DNA from: Nansenia antarctica
Taxonomy: Eukaryota; Chordata; Actinopteri; Argentiniformes; Microstomatidae
Assembly: GCA_963989245.1 (NCBI GenBank)
Contig: OZ022346.1
Coordinates: 113,501 to 177,500 of the forward strand
Direction: 5' to 3'
DNA: 64,000 bases
Shown: piece after piece, positions 19,763-32,209 of the stretch
Position numbering within the stretch: the stretch's first letter is position 1
Layout of the letters: each line of letters opens with the position of its first letter
Made by a program: the position numbers and the translations under genes
The notes under the pieces: generated by a model
What the model was told of the DNA's origin: nothing
Seen by the model: the letters and a program-made list of their open reading frames with translations, nothing else
The model's database searches: none

Positions 19763-19800
<38 letters not shown>

Positions 19801-19930
19801 ACACACACCTCAGCAATATCTACAACCAGACAGGGTGGGGGTACTTGGTCCAGACAGACAGACAGACAGACAGACGGGGGGGGGGGGGGGGGGGTCAGGG
19901 TTAGACAGACAGACAGACAGACAGGGGTCA
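19668..19930. repeat. CA microsatellites with a duplicated exon start
   Basis: Three CA runs surround a second copy of the intron-exon junction at 19736-19765 (minus strand TAG then TTGTTGCTCAGGGCTGTG and TCCAGG). It matches the start of the 19573-19667 exon, then hits a stop (CGTGTGATG). A (CAGA)n run and a G16 run follow at 19850-19925. Confidence 0.88.
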
Positions 19931-20926
19931 GGGTTAGACAGAGTTAGAGGGGGGGCGTTAGGGTCAGACAGACCAACCTGGTCTCACACGGCAGCCGTCA
20001 GGATTCGACGAATTCCGACGAGAAAACGAGCTCTGAAAGCGCAGGGGTGCGCGTGATATGTGCGCCTGTCGGGCTGCACGCCACATTTTGAGATACAAGC
20101 GCTTCAACGTTCATTCATTTGGAACTGCGAGAATGAGTAACATTAGCCCGATTGCACTTGCATTAATAAAGCGTTAATATATTTATTCTTTAAACAAACA
20201 AATCTGGGGGAGTGGTCGGAGTTAACGAGATATTGTTCCAATCCATTACCTGGCCATTCAAGTTTGCATTGCCTAGCATGTAGGCCCGTGAGAAATTGAG
20301 AGCATATAAATCACTAGATGCCTACAACTACGCAATCTGTGGTCATGTACAGTACATCAAATACCATGACATAGATTCTAAATAAGAACAATATTCCATT
20401 TGCTTACAGATTCCGGGGTGGCGTTATTTGCCGATGTCCGTGTGAGTCGTCCGCGAATACATGCGTCTTCCTCTTTGCTGGATTTGTCTGCTTGACTGCA
20501 TCACGTTGTTTAATTATAAATAAGAACAATATTCCATTTGTTCATTTGCTTTAATGAAATGACAATAATTAAACAAGTCCTGAGCAGGGCGAACGCAGGT
20601 GTAAACATTAGAACAGTCTATCTATTTCCTCTTCCGGTGCGTGCACCTAAACATAATATGACAGTAGTGCAATATTCCCTAGATTCAGACTTTTATGTCT
20701 TGAAATCAGAAGTCCTCCCAAGCCAAAGACAAGATAGGTTGTCTTACAATCCGTGCGTTTAATTGCAAACTAATTGCTCTCCTTTCCTCAACGCAACACC
20801 CGCCCCCCCGTGACCTCCACCAATCACAGGAATGCATTTGCACACAACACAGCTCACAGTAACAGTGCTAACATTGAATTTCTGAGCATTAATTGCAACA
20901 TTAATGAACATATTATTACACGGTTG
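19931..20926. other. no recognised gene
   Basis: About 1 kb of mixed sequence. A near-identical segment AAATAAGAACAATATTCCATTTG (first 20 bases AAATAAGAACAATATTCCAT) occurs twice, near 20379 and 20518. Some of it may belong to the element carrying the THAP exon, but I see no transposase. Confidence 0.35.
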
Positions 20927-20940
20927 CTACAATACTTTAC

Positions 20941-21112
20941 CTGATATAAAATGGGCGGCACATGCACAAGCATTTTTTTTTATCTTGTCCTCAGTCCAGT
21001 TGACGCCGCCTGTTGCTCTGAAATGGTCTGATCCTGATGGAATTCGGTAGAACTTGAGTCCGATAGTCGTGGAATATCGATTCTGACAACCGAACACGCA
21101 ACAATCAGACAT
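20941..21112 (-). CDS. THAP-domain first exon
   Basis: From ATG at 21112 the minus strand reads MSDCCVFGCQNRYSTTIGLK, FYRIPSGSDHFRATGGVNWT and EDKIKKNACACAAHFISG, then a donor TATCAG/GTAAAG at 20941/20940. It shows the C2CH zinc finger of a THAP domain: paired cysteines near the start (C5 and C9), FYRIP, a conserved tryptophan, and C-x-C with H near the end. THAP domains bind DNA in host regulators and in P-element, Kolobok and some other transposases. No downstream exon is identified, so whether it is host gene or transposon is open; the surroundings favour a transposon relic. Confidence 0.72.
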
Positions 21113-21317
21113 TTCTTTATGCTAGTAGCCGTTGTAAGCTATTTTAAGCGTACCTAACTCTATGGAGGGTGGATCGTGCCACATTTAAATGCAATACACA
21201 CATCGGAATGCAATACACACATCGGAATGCAATACACGTGTAACACTAAATACAATGCAAAAATACGGCATATTTGTGCCAAAATAAAATCAATGTGTAC
21301 ATTTGAGCGCAGCGTAT

Positions 21318-21408
21318 TACATTTGGTCATGAGTGTATTCCATTGAGCATGTGTATTACATTTGGTCACGAGTGTATTCCATTGAGCATGTGTATTACAT
21401 TTGGTCAT
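21318..21408. repeat. about 42-bp tandem repeat
   Basis: Two to two and a half copies of a unit with GTGTATTACATTTGGTCA and GAGTGTATTCCATTGAGCA. It directly precedes the long 10-bp array. Confidence 0.85.
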
Positions 21409-22208
21409 GTGTAGGAGGGTGTAGGAGGGTGTAGGAGGTGTAGGAGGGTGTAAGAGGGTGTAGGAGGGTGTAGGAGGGTGTAGGAGGGTGTAGAGAGGTG
21501 TAGGAGGGTATAGGAGGGTGTAGGAGGGTGTAGGAGAGTGTAGGAGGGTATAGGAGGGTGTAGGAGGGTGTAGAGAGGTGTAGGAGGTGTAGGAGGGTAT
21601 AGGAGGGTGTAGGAGGATGTAGGAGGGTGTAGGAGGGTATAGGAGGGTGTAGGAGGGTGTAGGAGGGTGTAGGAGGGTGTAGGAGGGTATAGGAGGGTGT
21701 AGGAGGGTGTAGAGAGGTGTAGGAGGGTGTAGAGAGGTGTAGGAGGATGTAGGAGGGTGTAGGAGGGTATAGGAGGGTGTAGGAGGATGTAGGAGGGTGT
21801 AGGAGGGTGTAGGACGGTGTAGGAGGGTATAGGGAGGTGTAGGAGGGTGTAGAGAGGTGTAGGAGGGTGTAGGAGGGTATAGGAGGGTATAGGAGGGTGT
21901 AGGAGGTGTAGGAGGGTGTAGAGAGGTGTAGGAGGGTATAGGAGGGTGTAGAGAGGTGTAGGAGGGTGTAGGAGGGTGTAGAGAGGTGTAAGAGGGTGTA
22001 GAGATGTGTAGGAGGGTGTAGGAGGGTATAGGAGGGTGTAGGAGGGTATAGGAGGGTGTGGGAGGATGTAGGAGGGTGTAGGAGGGTGTAGGAGGGTATA
22101 GGAGGGTGTAGGAGGGTGTAGGGGGGTGTAGGAGGGTGTAGAGAGGTGTAGGAGGGTGTAGAGAGGTGTAGGAGGGTGTAGAGAGGTGTAGGAGGGTGTA
22201 GGAGGGTA
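21409..22208. repeat. 10-bp minisatellite, left block
   Basis: Units TGTAGGAGGG, TATAGGAGGG and TGTAGAGAGG. It belongs to the same array as 22888-31940, split by a LINE 3' end. Open minus-strand frames of about 290-310 residues here are repeat translation. Confidence 0.97.
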
Positions 22209-22661
22209 TATCTCCTTCGCACCCTGCACTGGCTCCCGATAGCAGCTCGCATCAGATTCAAGACCCTGGTGCTTGCATACCAGGCAGCTAAAGGGACAGC
22301 CCCTGCCTACCTGAAGGAAATGGTAACCCCCCAAACCCCTGCCCGCTCACTCCGCTCCTCCACCTCGGCTGGCCGACTGGCCCCACCTCCTCTACACAGC
22401 AGTCGGGCTGCCCGATCACGTCTCTTCACAACACTGGCTCCCCGCTGGTGGAATGAGCTCCCCACGGCTGTCAGAACGGCAGAGTCACTACCCATCTTCC
22501 GTCGTAGACTGAAGACCCATCTCTTCAGGTTACATCTTAACTGCTCCTCCTGAGACATCTTCCGACCCTCACCACTACGTCTCCTAAAGACACCCGCTTT
22601 CCCCTCTACTGTGTCCCTAGAACTTCTAGTGCCCCCCTTGTACTGTTTCTCAGTTTCTCCA

Positions 22662-22693
<32 letters not shown>

Positions 22694-22887
22694 GTTTTAG
22701 TAGAAGGCGATAATAGGGAGAAGGTTTTTCCTTCTATCAGTGGCCCCGGGCCCGAGCTAGAGTACTCTTCCTGCAACGAATGGTGGACTGCTGATTCACA
22801 TGCTTAGTATTCAAATGTATTGATTGTAAGTCGCTTTGGAATAAGGCGTCTGCTAAATGCCAAAAATGTTAATGTAAATGTAAATGT
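22209..22887 (+). mobile_element. non-LTR retrotransposon 3' end
   Basis: The frame from about 22209 to 22553 encodes LHWLPIAARIRFKTLVLAYQ, GTAPAYLKEM, RLFTTLAPRWWNELP and FRRRLKTHLF, the usual C-terminus of a fish LINE ORF2 after the reverse transcriptase. A TGA at 22551 is followed by a 3' UTR with a 26-A run and the tail GTAAGTCGCTTTGGAATAAG, then short ATGTAA repeats. It is 5'-truncated. The tail is shared with fragments at 42410-42465 and 53485-53520. The exact clade (I/Nimb-like or L2-like) is not certain. Confidence 0.85.
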
Positions 22888-25800
22888 AGGAGGGTATAGG
22901 AGGGTATAGGAGGGTGTAGGAGGGTGTAGGAGGGTGTAGGAGGGTGTAGGAGGGTATAGGAGGGTGTAGGAGGGTGTAGGAGGGTATAGGAGGGTATAGG
23001 AGGGTGTAGGAGGGTGTAGGAGGGTATAGGAGGGTGTAGGAGGGTGTAGGAGGGTATAGGAGGGTATAGGAGGGTGTAGGAGGGTGTAGGATGGTGTTAG
23101 GGGGGTGTAGGAGGGTGTAGAGAGGTGTAGGAGGGTGTAGAGAGGTGTAGGAGGGTGTAGGAGGGTGTATGAGGGTGTAGAGAGGTGTAGGAGGGTATAG
23201 GAGGGTATAGGAGGGTGTAGGAGGGTGTAGGAGGGTGTATGAGGGTGTAGAGAGGTGTAAGAGGGTGTAGGAGGGTGTAGGAGGGTGTAGGAGGGTATAG
23301 GAGGGTGTAGAGAGGTGTAGGAGGGTGTAGGAGGATGTAGGCGGGTGTAGGAGGGTGTAGGAGGGTGTAGGAGGGTGTAGGAGGGTGTATGAGGGTGTAG
23401 AGAGGTGTAGGAGGGTATAGGAGGGTATAGGAGGGTGTAGGAGGGTGTAGGAGGGTATAGGAGGGTGTAGGAGGGTGTAGAGAGGTGTAGGAGGGTATAG
23501 GAGGGTGTAGGAGGGTGTAGAGAGGTGTAGGAGGGTATAGGAGGGTATAGGAGAGTGTAGGAGGGTGTAGGAGGGTGTAGGAGGGTGTAGGAGGGTATAG
23601 GAGGGTGTAGGAGGGTGTAGGAGGGTGTAGAGAGGTGTAGGAGGGTGTAGGAGGGTATAGGAGGGTGTAGGAGGGTGTAGGAGGGTGTAGAGAGGTGTAG
23701 GAGGGTATAGGAGGGTATAGGAGGGTGTAGGGAGGTGTAGGAGGGTGTAGGAGGGTATAGGAGGGTATAGGAGGGTGTAGGAGGGTATAGGAGGGTGTAG
23801 GAGGGTGTAGTAGGGTGTAGGAGGGTATAGGAGGGTATAGGAGAGTGTAGGAGGGTGTAGGAGGGTGTAGGAGGGTGTAGGAGGGTATAGGAGGGTGTAG
23901 GAGGGTGTAGGAGGGTGTAGAGAGGTGTAGGAGGGTGTAGGAGGATGTAGGAGGGTGTAGGAGGGTATAGGAGGGTATAGGAGGGTATAGGAGGGTGTAG
24001 GAGGGTGTAGGAGGGTATAGGAGGGTATAGGAGGGTGTATGAGGGTATAGGAGGGTATAGGAGGTGTAGGAGGGTGTAGGAGGGTGTAGGAGGGTATAGG
24101 AGGGTGTAGGGAGGTGTAGGAGGGTGTAGGAGGGTATAGGAGGGTATAGGAGGGTATAGGAGGGTGTAGGAGGGTATAGGAGGGTGTAGGAGGGTGTAGT
24201 AGGGTGTAGGAGGGTATAGGAGGGTATAGGAGAGTGTAGGAGGGTGTAGGAGGGTGTAGGAGGGTGTAGGAGGGTATAGGAGGGTGTAGGAGGGTGTAGG
24301 AGGGTGTAGAGAGGTGTAGGAGGGTGTAGGAGGATGTAGGAGGGTGTAGGAGGGTATAGGAGGGTATAGGAGGGTATAGGAGGGTGTAGGAGGGTGTAGG
24401 AGGGTATAGGAGGGTATAGGAGGGTGTATGAGGGTATAGGAGGGTATAGGAGGTGTAGGAGGGTGTAGGAGGGTGTAGGAGGGTATAGGAGGGTGTAGGA
24501 GGGTGTAGGAGGGTATAGGAGGGTGTAGGAGGGTATAGGAGGGTGTAGGAGGGTATAGGAGGGTATAGGAGGGTATAGGAGGGTATAGGAGGGTATAGGA
24601 GGGTATAGGAGGGTGTAGGAGGGTATAGGAGGGTATAGGAGGGTGTAGGAGGGTGTAGGAGGGTGTAGGAGGGTATAGGAGGATGTAGGAGGGTATAGGA
24701 GGGTGTAGGAGGGTGTAGGAGGGTGTAGGAGGGTATAGGAGGGTATAGGAGGGTGTAGGAGGGTATAGGAGGGTGTAGGAGGGTGTAGGAGGGTATAGGA
24801 GGGTATAGGAGGGTATAGGAGGGTGTAGGAGGGTGTAGGAGGGTATAGGAGGGTGTAGGAGGGTATAGGAGGGTGTAGGAGGGTGTAGGAGGGTATAGGA
24901 GGGTGTAGGAGGGTGTAGAGAGGTGTAGGAGGGTATAGGAGGGTGTAGAGAGGTGTAGGAGGGTGTAGGAGGGTGTAGGAGGGTGTAGGAGGGTGTAGAG
25001 AGGTGTAGGGAGGTGTAGGAAGGTGTAGGAGGGTGTAGAGAGGTGTAGGAGGGTATAGGAGGGTGTAGGAGGGTGTAGGAGGGTGTATGAGGGTGTAGAG
25101 AGGTGTAGGAGGGTATAGGAGGGTATAGGAGGGTGTAGGAGGGTGTAGGAGGGTGTATGAGGGTGTAGAGAGGTGTAAGAGGGTGTAGGAGGGTGTAGGA
25201 GGGTGTAGGAGGGTATAGGAGGGTGTAGAGAGGTGTAGGAGGGTGTAGGAGGATGTAGGCGGGTGTAGGAGGGTGTAGGAGGGTGTAGGAGGGTGTAGGA
25301 GGGTGTATGAGGGTGTAGAGAGGTGTAGGAGGGTATAGGAGGGTATAGGAGGGTATAGGAGGGTGTAGGAGGGTGTAGGAGGGTATAGGAGGGTGTAGGA
25401 GGGTGTAGAGAGGTGTAGGAGGGTATAGGAGGGTGTAGGAGGGTGTAGAGAGGTGTAGGAGGGTATAGGAGGGTATAGGAGAGTGTAGGAGGGTGTAGGA
25501 GGGTGTAGGAGGGTATAGGAGGGTGTAGGAGGGTGTAGGAGGGTGTAGAGAGGTGTAGGAGGGTGTAGGAGGGTATAGGAGGGTGTAGGAGGGTGTAGGA
25601 GGGTGTAGAGAGGTGTAGGAGGGTATAGGAGGGTATAGGAGGGTGTAGGGAGGTGTAGGAGGGTGTAGGAGGGTATAGGAGGGTATAGGAGGGTATAGGA
25701 GGGTGTAGGAGGGAATAGGAGGGTGTAGGAGGGTGTAGTAGGGTGTAGGAGGGTATAGGAGGGTATAGGAGAGTGTAGGAGGGTGTAGGAGGGTGTAGGA

Positions 25801-28800
25801 GGGTGTAGGAGGGTATAGGAGGGTGTAGGAGGGTGTAGGAGGGTGTAGAGAGGTGTAGGAGGGTGTAGGAGGATGTAGGAGGGTGTAGGAGGGTATAGGA
25901 GGGTATAGGAGGGTATAGGAGGGTGTAGGAGGGTGTAGGAGGGTATAGGAGGGTATAGGAGGGTGTATGAGGGTATAGGAGGGTATAGGAGGTGTAGGAG
26001 GGTGTAGGAGGGTGTAGGAGGGTATAGGAGGGTGTAGGGAGGTGTAGGAGGGTGTAGGAGGGTGTAGGAGGGTGTAGGAGGGTATAGGAGGGTGTAGGAG
26101 GTATAGGAGGGTGTAGGAGGGTATAGGAGGGTATAGGAGGGTGTAGGATGGTGTAGGAGGGTATAGGAGGGTGTAGGAGGGTATAGGAGGGTATAGGAGG
26201 GTATAGGAGGGTGTAGGAGGGTGTAGGAGGGTGTAGGAGGGTATAGGAGGGTGTAGGAGGGTGTAGGAGGGTATAGGAGGGTGTAGGAGGGTATAGGAGG
26301 GTGTAGGAGGGTATAGGAGGGTATAGGAGGGTATAGGAGGGTATAGGAGGGTATAGGAGGGTATAGGAGGGTATAGGAGGGTGTAGGAGGGTATAGGAGG
26401 GTATAGGAGGGTATAGGAGGGTATAGGAGGGTGTAGGAGGGTGTAGGAGGGTATAGGATGATGTAGGAGGGTATAGGAGGGTGTAGGAGGGTGTAGGAGG
26501 GTGTAGGAGGGTATAGGAGGGTATAGGAGGGTGTAGGAGGGTATAGGAGGGTGTAGGAGGGTGTAGGAGGGTATAGGAGGGTATAGGAGGGTATAGGAGG
26601 GTGTAGGAGGGTGTAGGAGGGTATAGGAGGGTGTAGGAGGGTATAGGAGGGTGTAGGAGGGTGTAGGAGGGTATAGGAGGGTGTAGGAGGGTGTAGAGAG
26701 GTGTAGGAGGGTATAGGAGGGTGTAGAGAGGTGTAGGAGGGTGTAGGAGGGTGTAGGAGGGTGTAGGAGGGTGTAGAGAGGTGTAGGGAGGTGTAGGAAG
26801 GTGTAGGAGGGTGTAGAGAGGTGTAGGAGGGTATAGGAGGGTGTAGGAGGGTGTAGGAGGGTATAGGAGGGTGTAGGAGGGTGTAGGAGGGTATAGGAGG
26901 GTATAGGAGGGTGTAGGAGGGTGTAGGAGGGTATAGGAGGGTGTAGGAGGGTGTAGAGAGGTGTAGGAGGGTATAGGAGGGTGTAGAGCGGTGTAGGAGG
27001 GTGTAGGAGGGTGTAGGAGGGTGTAGGAGGGTGTAGAGAGGTGTAGGGAGGTGTAGGAAGGTGTAGGAGGGTGTAGAGAGGTGTAGGAGGGTATAAGAGG
27101 GTGTAGGAGGGTGTAGGAGGGTGTAGGAGGATGTAGGAGGGTATAGGAGGGTGTAGCAGGGTGTAGGAGGGTGTAGGAGGGTATAGGAGGGTGTAGGAGG
27201 GTGTAGGAGGGTATAGGAGGGTATAGGAGGGTGTAGGAGGGTATAGGAGGGTATAAGAGGGTGTAGGAGGGTATAGGAGGGTGTAGGAGGGTGTAGGAGG
27301 GTATAGGATGGTATAGGAGGGTGTAGGAGGGTATAGGAGGGTGTAGGAGGGTGTAGGAGGGTGTAGGAGGGTGTAGAGAGGTGTAGCAGGGTGTAGGAGG
27401 GTGTAGGAGGGTATAGGAGGGTATAGGAGGGTGTAGGAGGGTATAGGAGGGTATAGGAGGGTGTAGAGAGGTATAGGAGGGTGTATGAGGGTGTAGAGAG
27501 GTGTAGGGAGGTGTAGGAAGGTGTAGGAGGGTGTAGAGAGGTGTAGGAGGGTGTAGAGAGGTGTAGGAGGGTATAGGAGGGTGTAGGAGGGTGTAGGAGG
27601 GTGTAGGAGGGTGTAGGAGGATATAGTAGGATGTAGGAGGGTGTAGGAGGGTATATGAGGGTGTAGGAGGGTGTAGGAGGGTATAGGAGGGTGTTGGAGG
27701 GTATAGGAGGGTGTAGAGAGGTGTAGGGAGGTGTAGGGAGGTGTAGGAGGGTGTAGGAGGGTGTAGGAGGGTGTAGAGAGGTGTAGGGAGGTGTAGGAGG
27801 GTATAGGAGGGTGTAGGAGGGTGTAGGAGGGTATAGGAGGATGTAGGAGGGTATAGGAGGGTGTAGGAGGGTATAGGAGGGTATAGGAGGGTATAGGAGG
27901 GTGTAGGAGGGTATAGGAGGGTGTAGGAGGGTATAGGAGGGTATAGGAGGGTGTAGGAGGGTGTAGGAGGGTGTAGGAGGGTGTAGAGAGGTGTATGAGG
28001 GTGTAGGAGGGTATAGGAGGGTGTAGGAGGGTGTAGAGAGGTGTAGGAGGGTATTGGAGGGTGTAGGAGGTTGTAGGGGGGTGTAGAGGTATGTAGCAGG
28101 GTGTAGGAGGGTGTAGGAGGGTATAGGAGGGTATAGGAGGGTGTAGGAGGGTATAGGAGGGTATAGGAGGGTGTAGAGAGGTGTAGGAGGGTGTAGAGAG
28201 GTGTAGGAGGGTATAGGAGGGTGTAGGAGGGTGTAGGAGGGTGTAGAGAGGTGTAGGAGGGTATGGGAGGGTGTTGGAGGGTATAGGAGGGTGTAGAGAG
28301 GTGTAGGGAGGTGTAGGGAGGTGTAGGAGGGTGTAGGAGGGTGTAGGAGGGTGTAGAGAGGTGTAGGGAGGTGTAGGAGGGTATAGGAGGGTGTAGGAGG
28401 GTATAGGAGGGTATAGGAGGGTATAGGAGGGTGTAGGAGGGTATAGGAGGGTGTAGGAGGGTATAGGAGGGTGTAGGAGGGTATAGGAGGGTGTAGGAGG
28501 GTGTAGGAGGGTATAGGAGGGTATAGGAGGGTATAGGAGGGTGTAGGAGGGTATAGGAGGGTGTAGGAGGGTATAGGAGGGTGTAGGAGGGTGTAGGAGG
28601 GTATAGGAGGGTGTAGGAGGGTGTAGGAGGGTGTAGGAGGGTATAGGAGTGTGTAGGAGGGTATAGGAGGGTGTAGGAGGGTATAGGAGGGTATAGGAGG
28701 GTATAGGAGGGTGTAGGAGGGTGTAGGAGGGTGTAGGAGGGTATAGGAGGGTGTAGGAGGGTATAGGAGGGTGTAGGAGGGTATAGGAGGGTATAGGAGG

Positions 28801-31800
28801 GTATAGGAGGGTGTAGGAGGGTGTAGGAGGGTGTAGGAGGGTATAGGAGGGTGTAGGAGGGTGTAGGAGGGTATAGGAGGGTGTAGGAGGGTGTAGAGAG
28901 GTGTAGGAGGGTATAGGAGGGTGTAGGAGGGTGTAGGAGGGTGTAGGAGGGTGTAGAGAGGTGTATGAGGGTGTAGGAGGGTATAGGAGGTTGTAGGAGG
29001 GTGTAGAGAGGTGTAGGAGGGTATTGGAGGGTGTAGGAGGTTGTAGGGGGGTGTAGAGGGGTGTAGGGGGGTGTAGGAGGGTGTAGGAGGGTGTAGGAGG
29101 GTATAGGAGGGTGAAGGGGGGTGTAGAGAGGTGTAGGAGGGTGTAAGAGGGTGTAGGGAGGTGTAGGAGGGTGTAGAAGGGTGTAGAAGGGTGTAGGAGG
29201 GTGTAGAGAGGTGTAGGAGGGTGTAGGAGGGTGTAGGAGGGTGTATGAGGGTGTAGGAGGATGTAGGAGGGTATAGGAGGGTGTAGGAGGGTGTAGAGAG
29301 GTGTAGGAGGGTGTAGGAGGGTATAGGAGGTGTAGGAGGGTGTAGGAGGGTGTAGGAGGTGTAGGAGGGTGTAGGAGGGTATAGGAGGGTGTAGGAGGGT
29401 ATAGAAGGTTGTAGGAGGGTGTAGGAGGGTGTAGGAGGGTGTAGGAGGGTATAGGAGGGTGTAGGAGGGTGTAGGGGGGTATAGGAGGGTGTAGGAGGGT
29501 GTAGGAGGGTATAGGAGGGTGTAGCAGGGTGTAGGAGGGTGTAGGAGGGTATAGGAGGGTGTAGGAGGGTGTAGGAGGGTATAGGAGGGTGTAGCAGGGT
29601 ATAGGAGGGTATAGGAGGGTGTAGGAGGGTATAGGAGGGTGTAGGAGGGTGTAGGAGGGTGTTAGGGGGGTGTAGGAGGGTATAGGAGGGTATAGGAGGG
29701 TGTATGAGGGTGTAGGAGGGTGTAGGAGGGTATAGGAGGGTGTAGGAGGGTATAGGAGGGTGTAGGAGGGTGTATGAGGGTGTAGGAGGGTGTAGGAGGG
29801 TGTAGAGAGGTGTAGGAGGGTGTAGGAGGGTATAGGAGGGTATAGGAGGGTGTAGGAGGGTATAGGAGGGTATAAGAGGGTGTAGAGAGGTGTAGGAGGG
29901 TGTAGGAGGGTGTAGAGAGGTGTAGGAGGGTGTAGGAGGGTGTTAGGGGGGTGTAGAGAGGTGTAGGGAGGTGTAGGAAGGTGTAGGAGGGTGTAGAGAG
30001 GTGTAGGAGGGTGTAGAGAGGTGTAGGAGGGTGTAGGAGGGTGTAGGAGGGTGTAGGAGGGTATAGGAGGGTGTAGGAGGGTATAGGAGGATGTAGGAGG
30101 GTGTAGGAGGGTGTAGGAGGGTATAGGAGGGTATAGGAGGGTGTATGAGGGTATAGGAGGGTATAGGAGGGTATAGGAGGGTGTAGGAGGGTGTAGGAGG
30201 GTGTGGGAGGATGTAGGAGGGTGTAGGAGGGTGTAGGAGGGTGTAGGAGGGTGTGGGAGGGTGTAGGAGGGTATAGGAGGGTGTAGGAGGGTGTGGGAGG
30301 ATGTAGGAGGGTGTAGGAGGGTGTGGGAGGGTGTAGGAGGGTATAGGAGGGTGTAGGAGGGTGTGGGAGGGTGTAGGAGGGTATAGGAGGGTGTAGGAGG
30401 GTGTAGAGAGGTGTAGGAGGGTGTAGGAGGGTGTAGAGAGGTGTAGGAGGGTATAGGAGGGTGTAGAGAGGTGTAGAGAGGTGTAGGAGGGTGTAGGAGG
30501 GTGTAGGAGGGTGTAGGAGGGTGTAGGAGGGTGTAGGAGGGTATAGGAGTGTATAGGAGGGTATAGGAGGGTGTAGGAGGGTGTAGGAGGGTATAGGAGT
30601 GTATAGGAGGGTGTAGGAGGGTATAGGAGGGTGTAGGAGGGTGTAGGAGGGTATAGGAGGGTGTAGGAGGGTGTAGGAGGGTGTATGAGGATGTAGGAGG
30701 GTGTAGGAGGGTGTAGAGAGGTGTAGGATGGTGTAGGAGGGTGTAGGAGGTGTAGGAGGGTGTAGGAGGGTATAGGAGGGTGTAGGAGGGTGTAGGAGGG
30801 TGTAGAGAGGTGTAGGATGGTGTAGGAGGGTGTAGGAGGGTGTAGGAGGTGTAGGAGGGTGTAGGAGGGTGTAGGAGGGTGTAGGAGGATGTAGGAGGGT
30901 GTAGAGAGGTGTAGGAGGGTGTAGGAGGGTGTAGGAGGGTGTAGGAGGGTGTAGGAGGGTGTAGAGAGGTGTAGGAGGGTGTAGGAGGATGTAGGAGGGT
31001 GTAGGAGGGTGTAGGAGGGTGTAGAGAGGTGTAGGAGGGTGTAGGAGGGTGTAGGAGGTGTAGGAGGGTGTAGGAGGGTGTAGGAGGATGTAGGAGGGTG
31101 TAGGAGGGTGTAGGAGGGTGTAGGAGGGTGTAGAGAGGTGTAGGAGGGTGTAGGAGGGTGTAGGAGGGTGTAGGAGGGTGTAGGAGGATGTAGGAGGGTG
31201 TAGGAGGGTGTAGGAGGGTGTAGAGAGGTGTAGGAGGGTGTAGGAGGGTGTAGGAGGTGTAGGAGGGTGTAGGAGGGTGTAGGAGGATGTAGGAGGGTGT
31301 AGGAGGGTGTAGGAGGGTGTAGAGAGGTGTAGGAGGGTGTAGGAGGATGTAGGAGGGTATAGGAGGGTGTAGGAGGATGTAGGAGGGTGTAGGAGGGTGT
31401 AGAGAGGTGTAGGGGGGTGTAGGAAGATATAGGAGGGTGTAGGAGGGTGTAGGAGGCTGTAGGGAGGTGTAGGAGGGTGTAAGGGTGTAGAGAGGTGTAG
31501 GAGGGTGTAGGAGGCTGTAGGGGGGTGTAGGAGGGTGTTAGGGTGGTGTAGAGAGGTGTAGGAGGGTGTAGAGAGGTGTAGAGAGGTGTAGGAGGGTGTA
31601 GGAGGGTGTAGAGAGGTGTAGGAGGGTGTAGAGAGGTGTAGGAGGGTGTAGGAGGGTGTAGGAGGGTGTAGGAGGGTGTAGGAGGGTGTAGGAGGGTGTA
31701 GGAGGGTGTAGAGAGGTGTAGGAGGGTGTAGAGAGGTGTAGGAGGGTGTAGAGAGGTGTAGGAGGGTGTAGGAGGGTGTAGGGAGGTGTAGAGAGGTGTA

Positions 31801-31943
31801 GGAGGGTGTAGAGAGGTGTAGGAGGATGTAGAGAGGTGTAGGAGGGTGTAGAGAGGTGTAGGAGGATGTAGAGAGGTGTAGGAGGGTGTAGAGAGGTGTA
31901 GGAGGGTGTAGGGAGGTGTTAGGGTGGTGTAGGAGGCAGTGGC
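22888..31943. repeat. 9-kb 10-bp minisatellite, right block
   Basis: Hundreds of 10-bp units, mainly TGTAGGAGGG and TATAGGAGGG with TGTAGAGAGG, TGTAGGGAGG and AGAGTGTAGG variants. Higher-order duplication is visible: the rare GGATGTAGGCGGG occurs at 23333 and 25251, and the block with TAGTAGGGTGTAGG and GAGAGTGTAGG recurs near 23808, 24198 and 25737. The minus-strand frame of 686 codons ending at 29943 is Tyr/Thr/Leu/Pro-rich repeat translation, not a gene. The array ends where the Ginger-like element begins. Confidence 0.97.
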
Positions 31944-31945
31944 GG

Positions 31946-32044
31946 TGTAAGTACCGGAATTTCCGACCCGCGAGGTTTTTCCGACCCTACCAGATCCGGT
32001 CATAGGTTCAGCCCTTTCCGGCCATAGGTAGCGCTATGATTCGC
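31946..32044 (+). repeat. left terminal inverted repeat of the Ginger-like element
   Basis: Ninety-nine bases matching the reverse complement of 37359-37457 except at 31992 (A versus G). It starts TGTAAG, in keeping with the TGT start of Ginger termini. Confidence 0.93.
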
Positions 32045-32209
32045 TGACGACGATGATTTACGATCACATGATGACCGGCATTTTTACCCATCAGTAATTT
32101 TGGCTGTTTATAGATCTAATCTCTGTAGCTACCTTAAGATACATGGATGTTGCGCGCGCACCCGCGCGCGACGTGAGAGAGTTTAGGTGAAAGAGTGACA
32201 GGTGACAAG

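Noticed and set aside
29943..32003. 686-codon minus-strand frame rich in Pro, Tyr, Thr and Leu
   Set aside because: It is translation of the 10-bp array; three-frame openness follows from the unit sequence.
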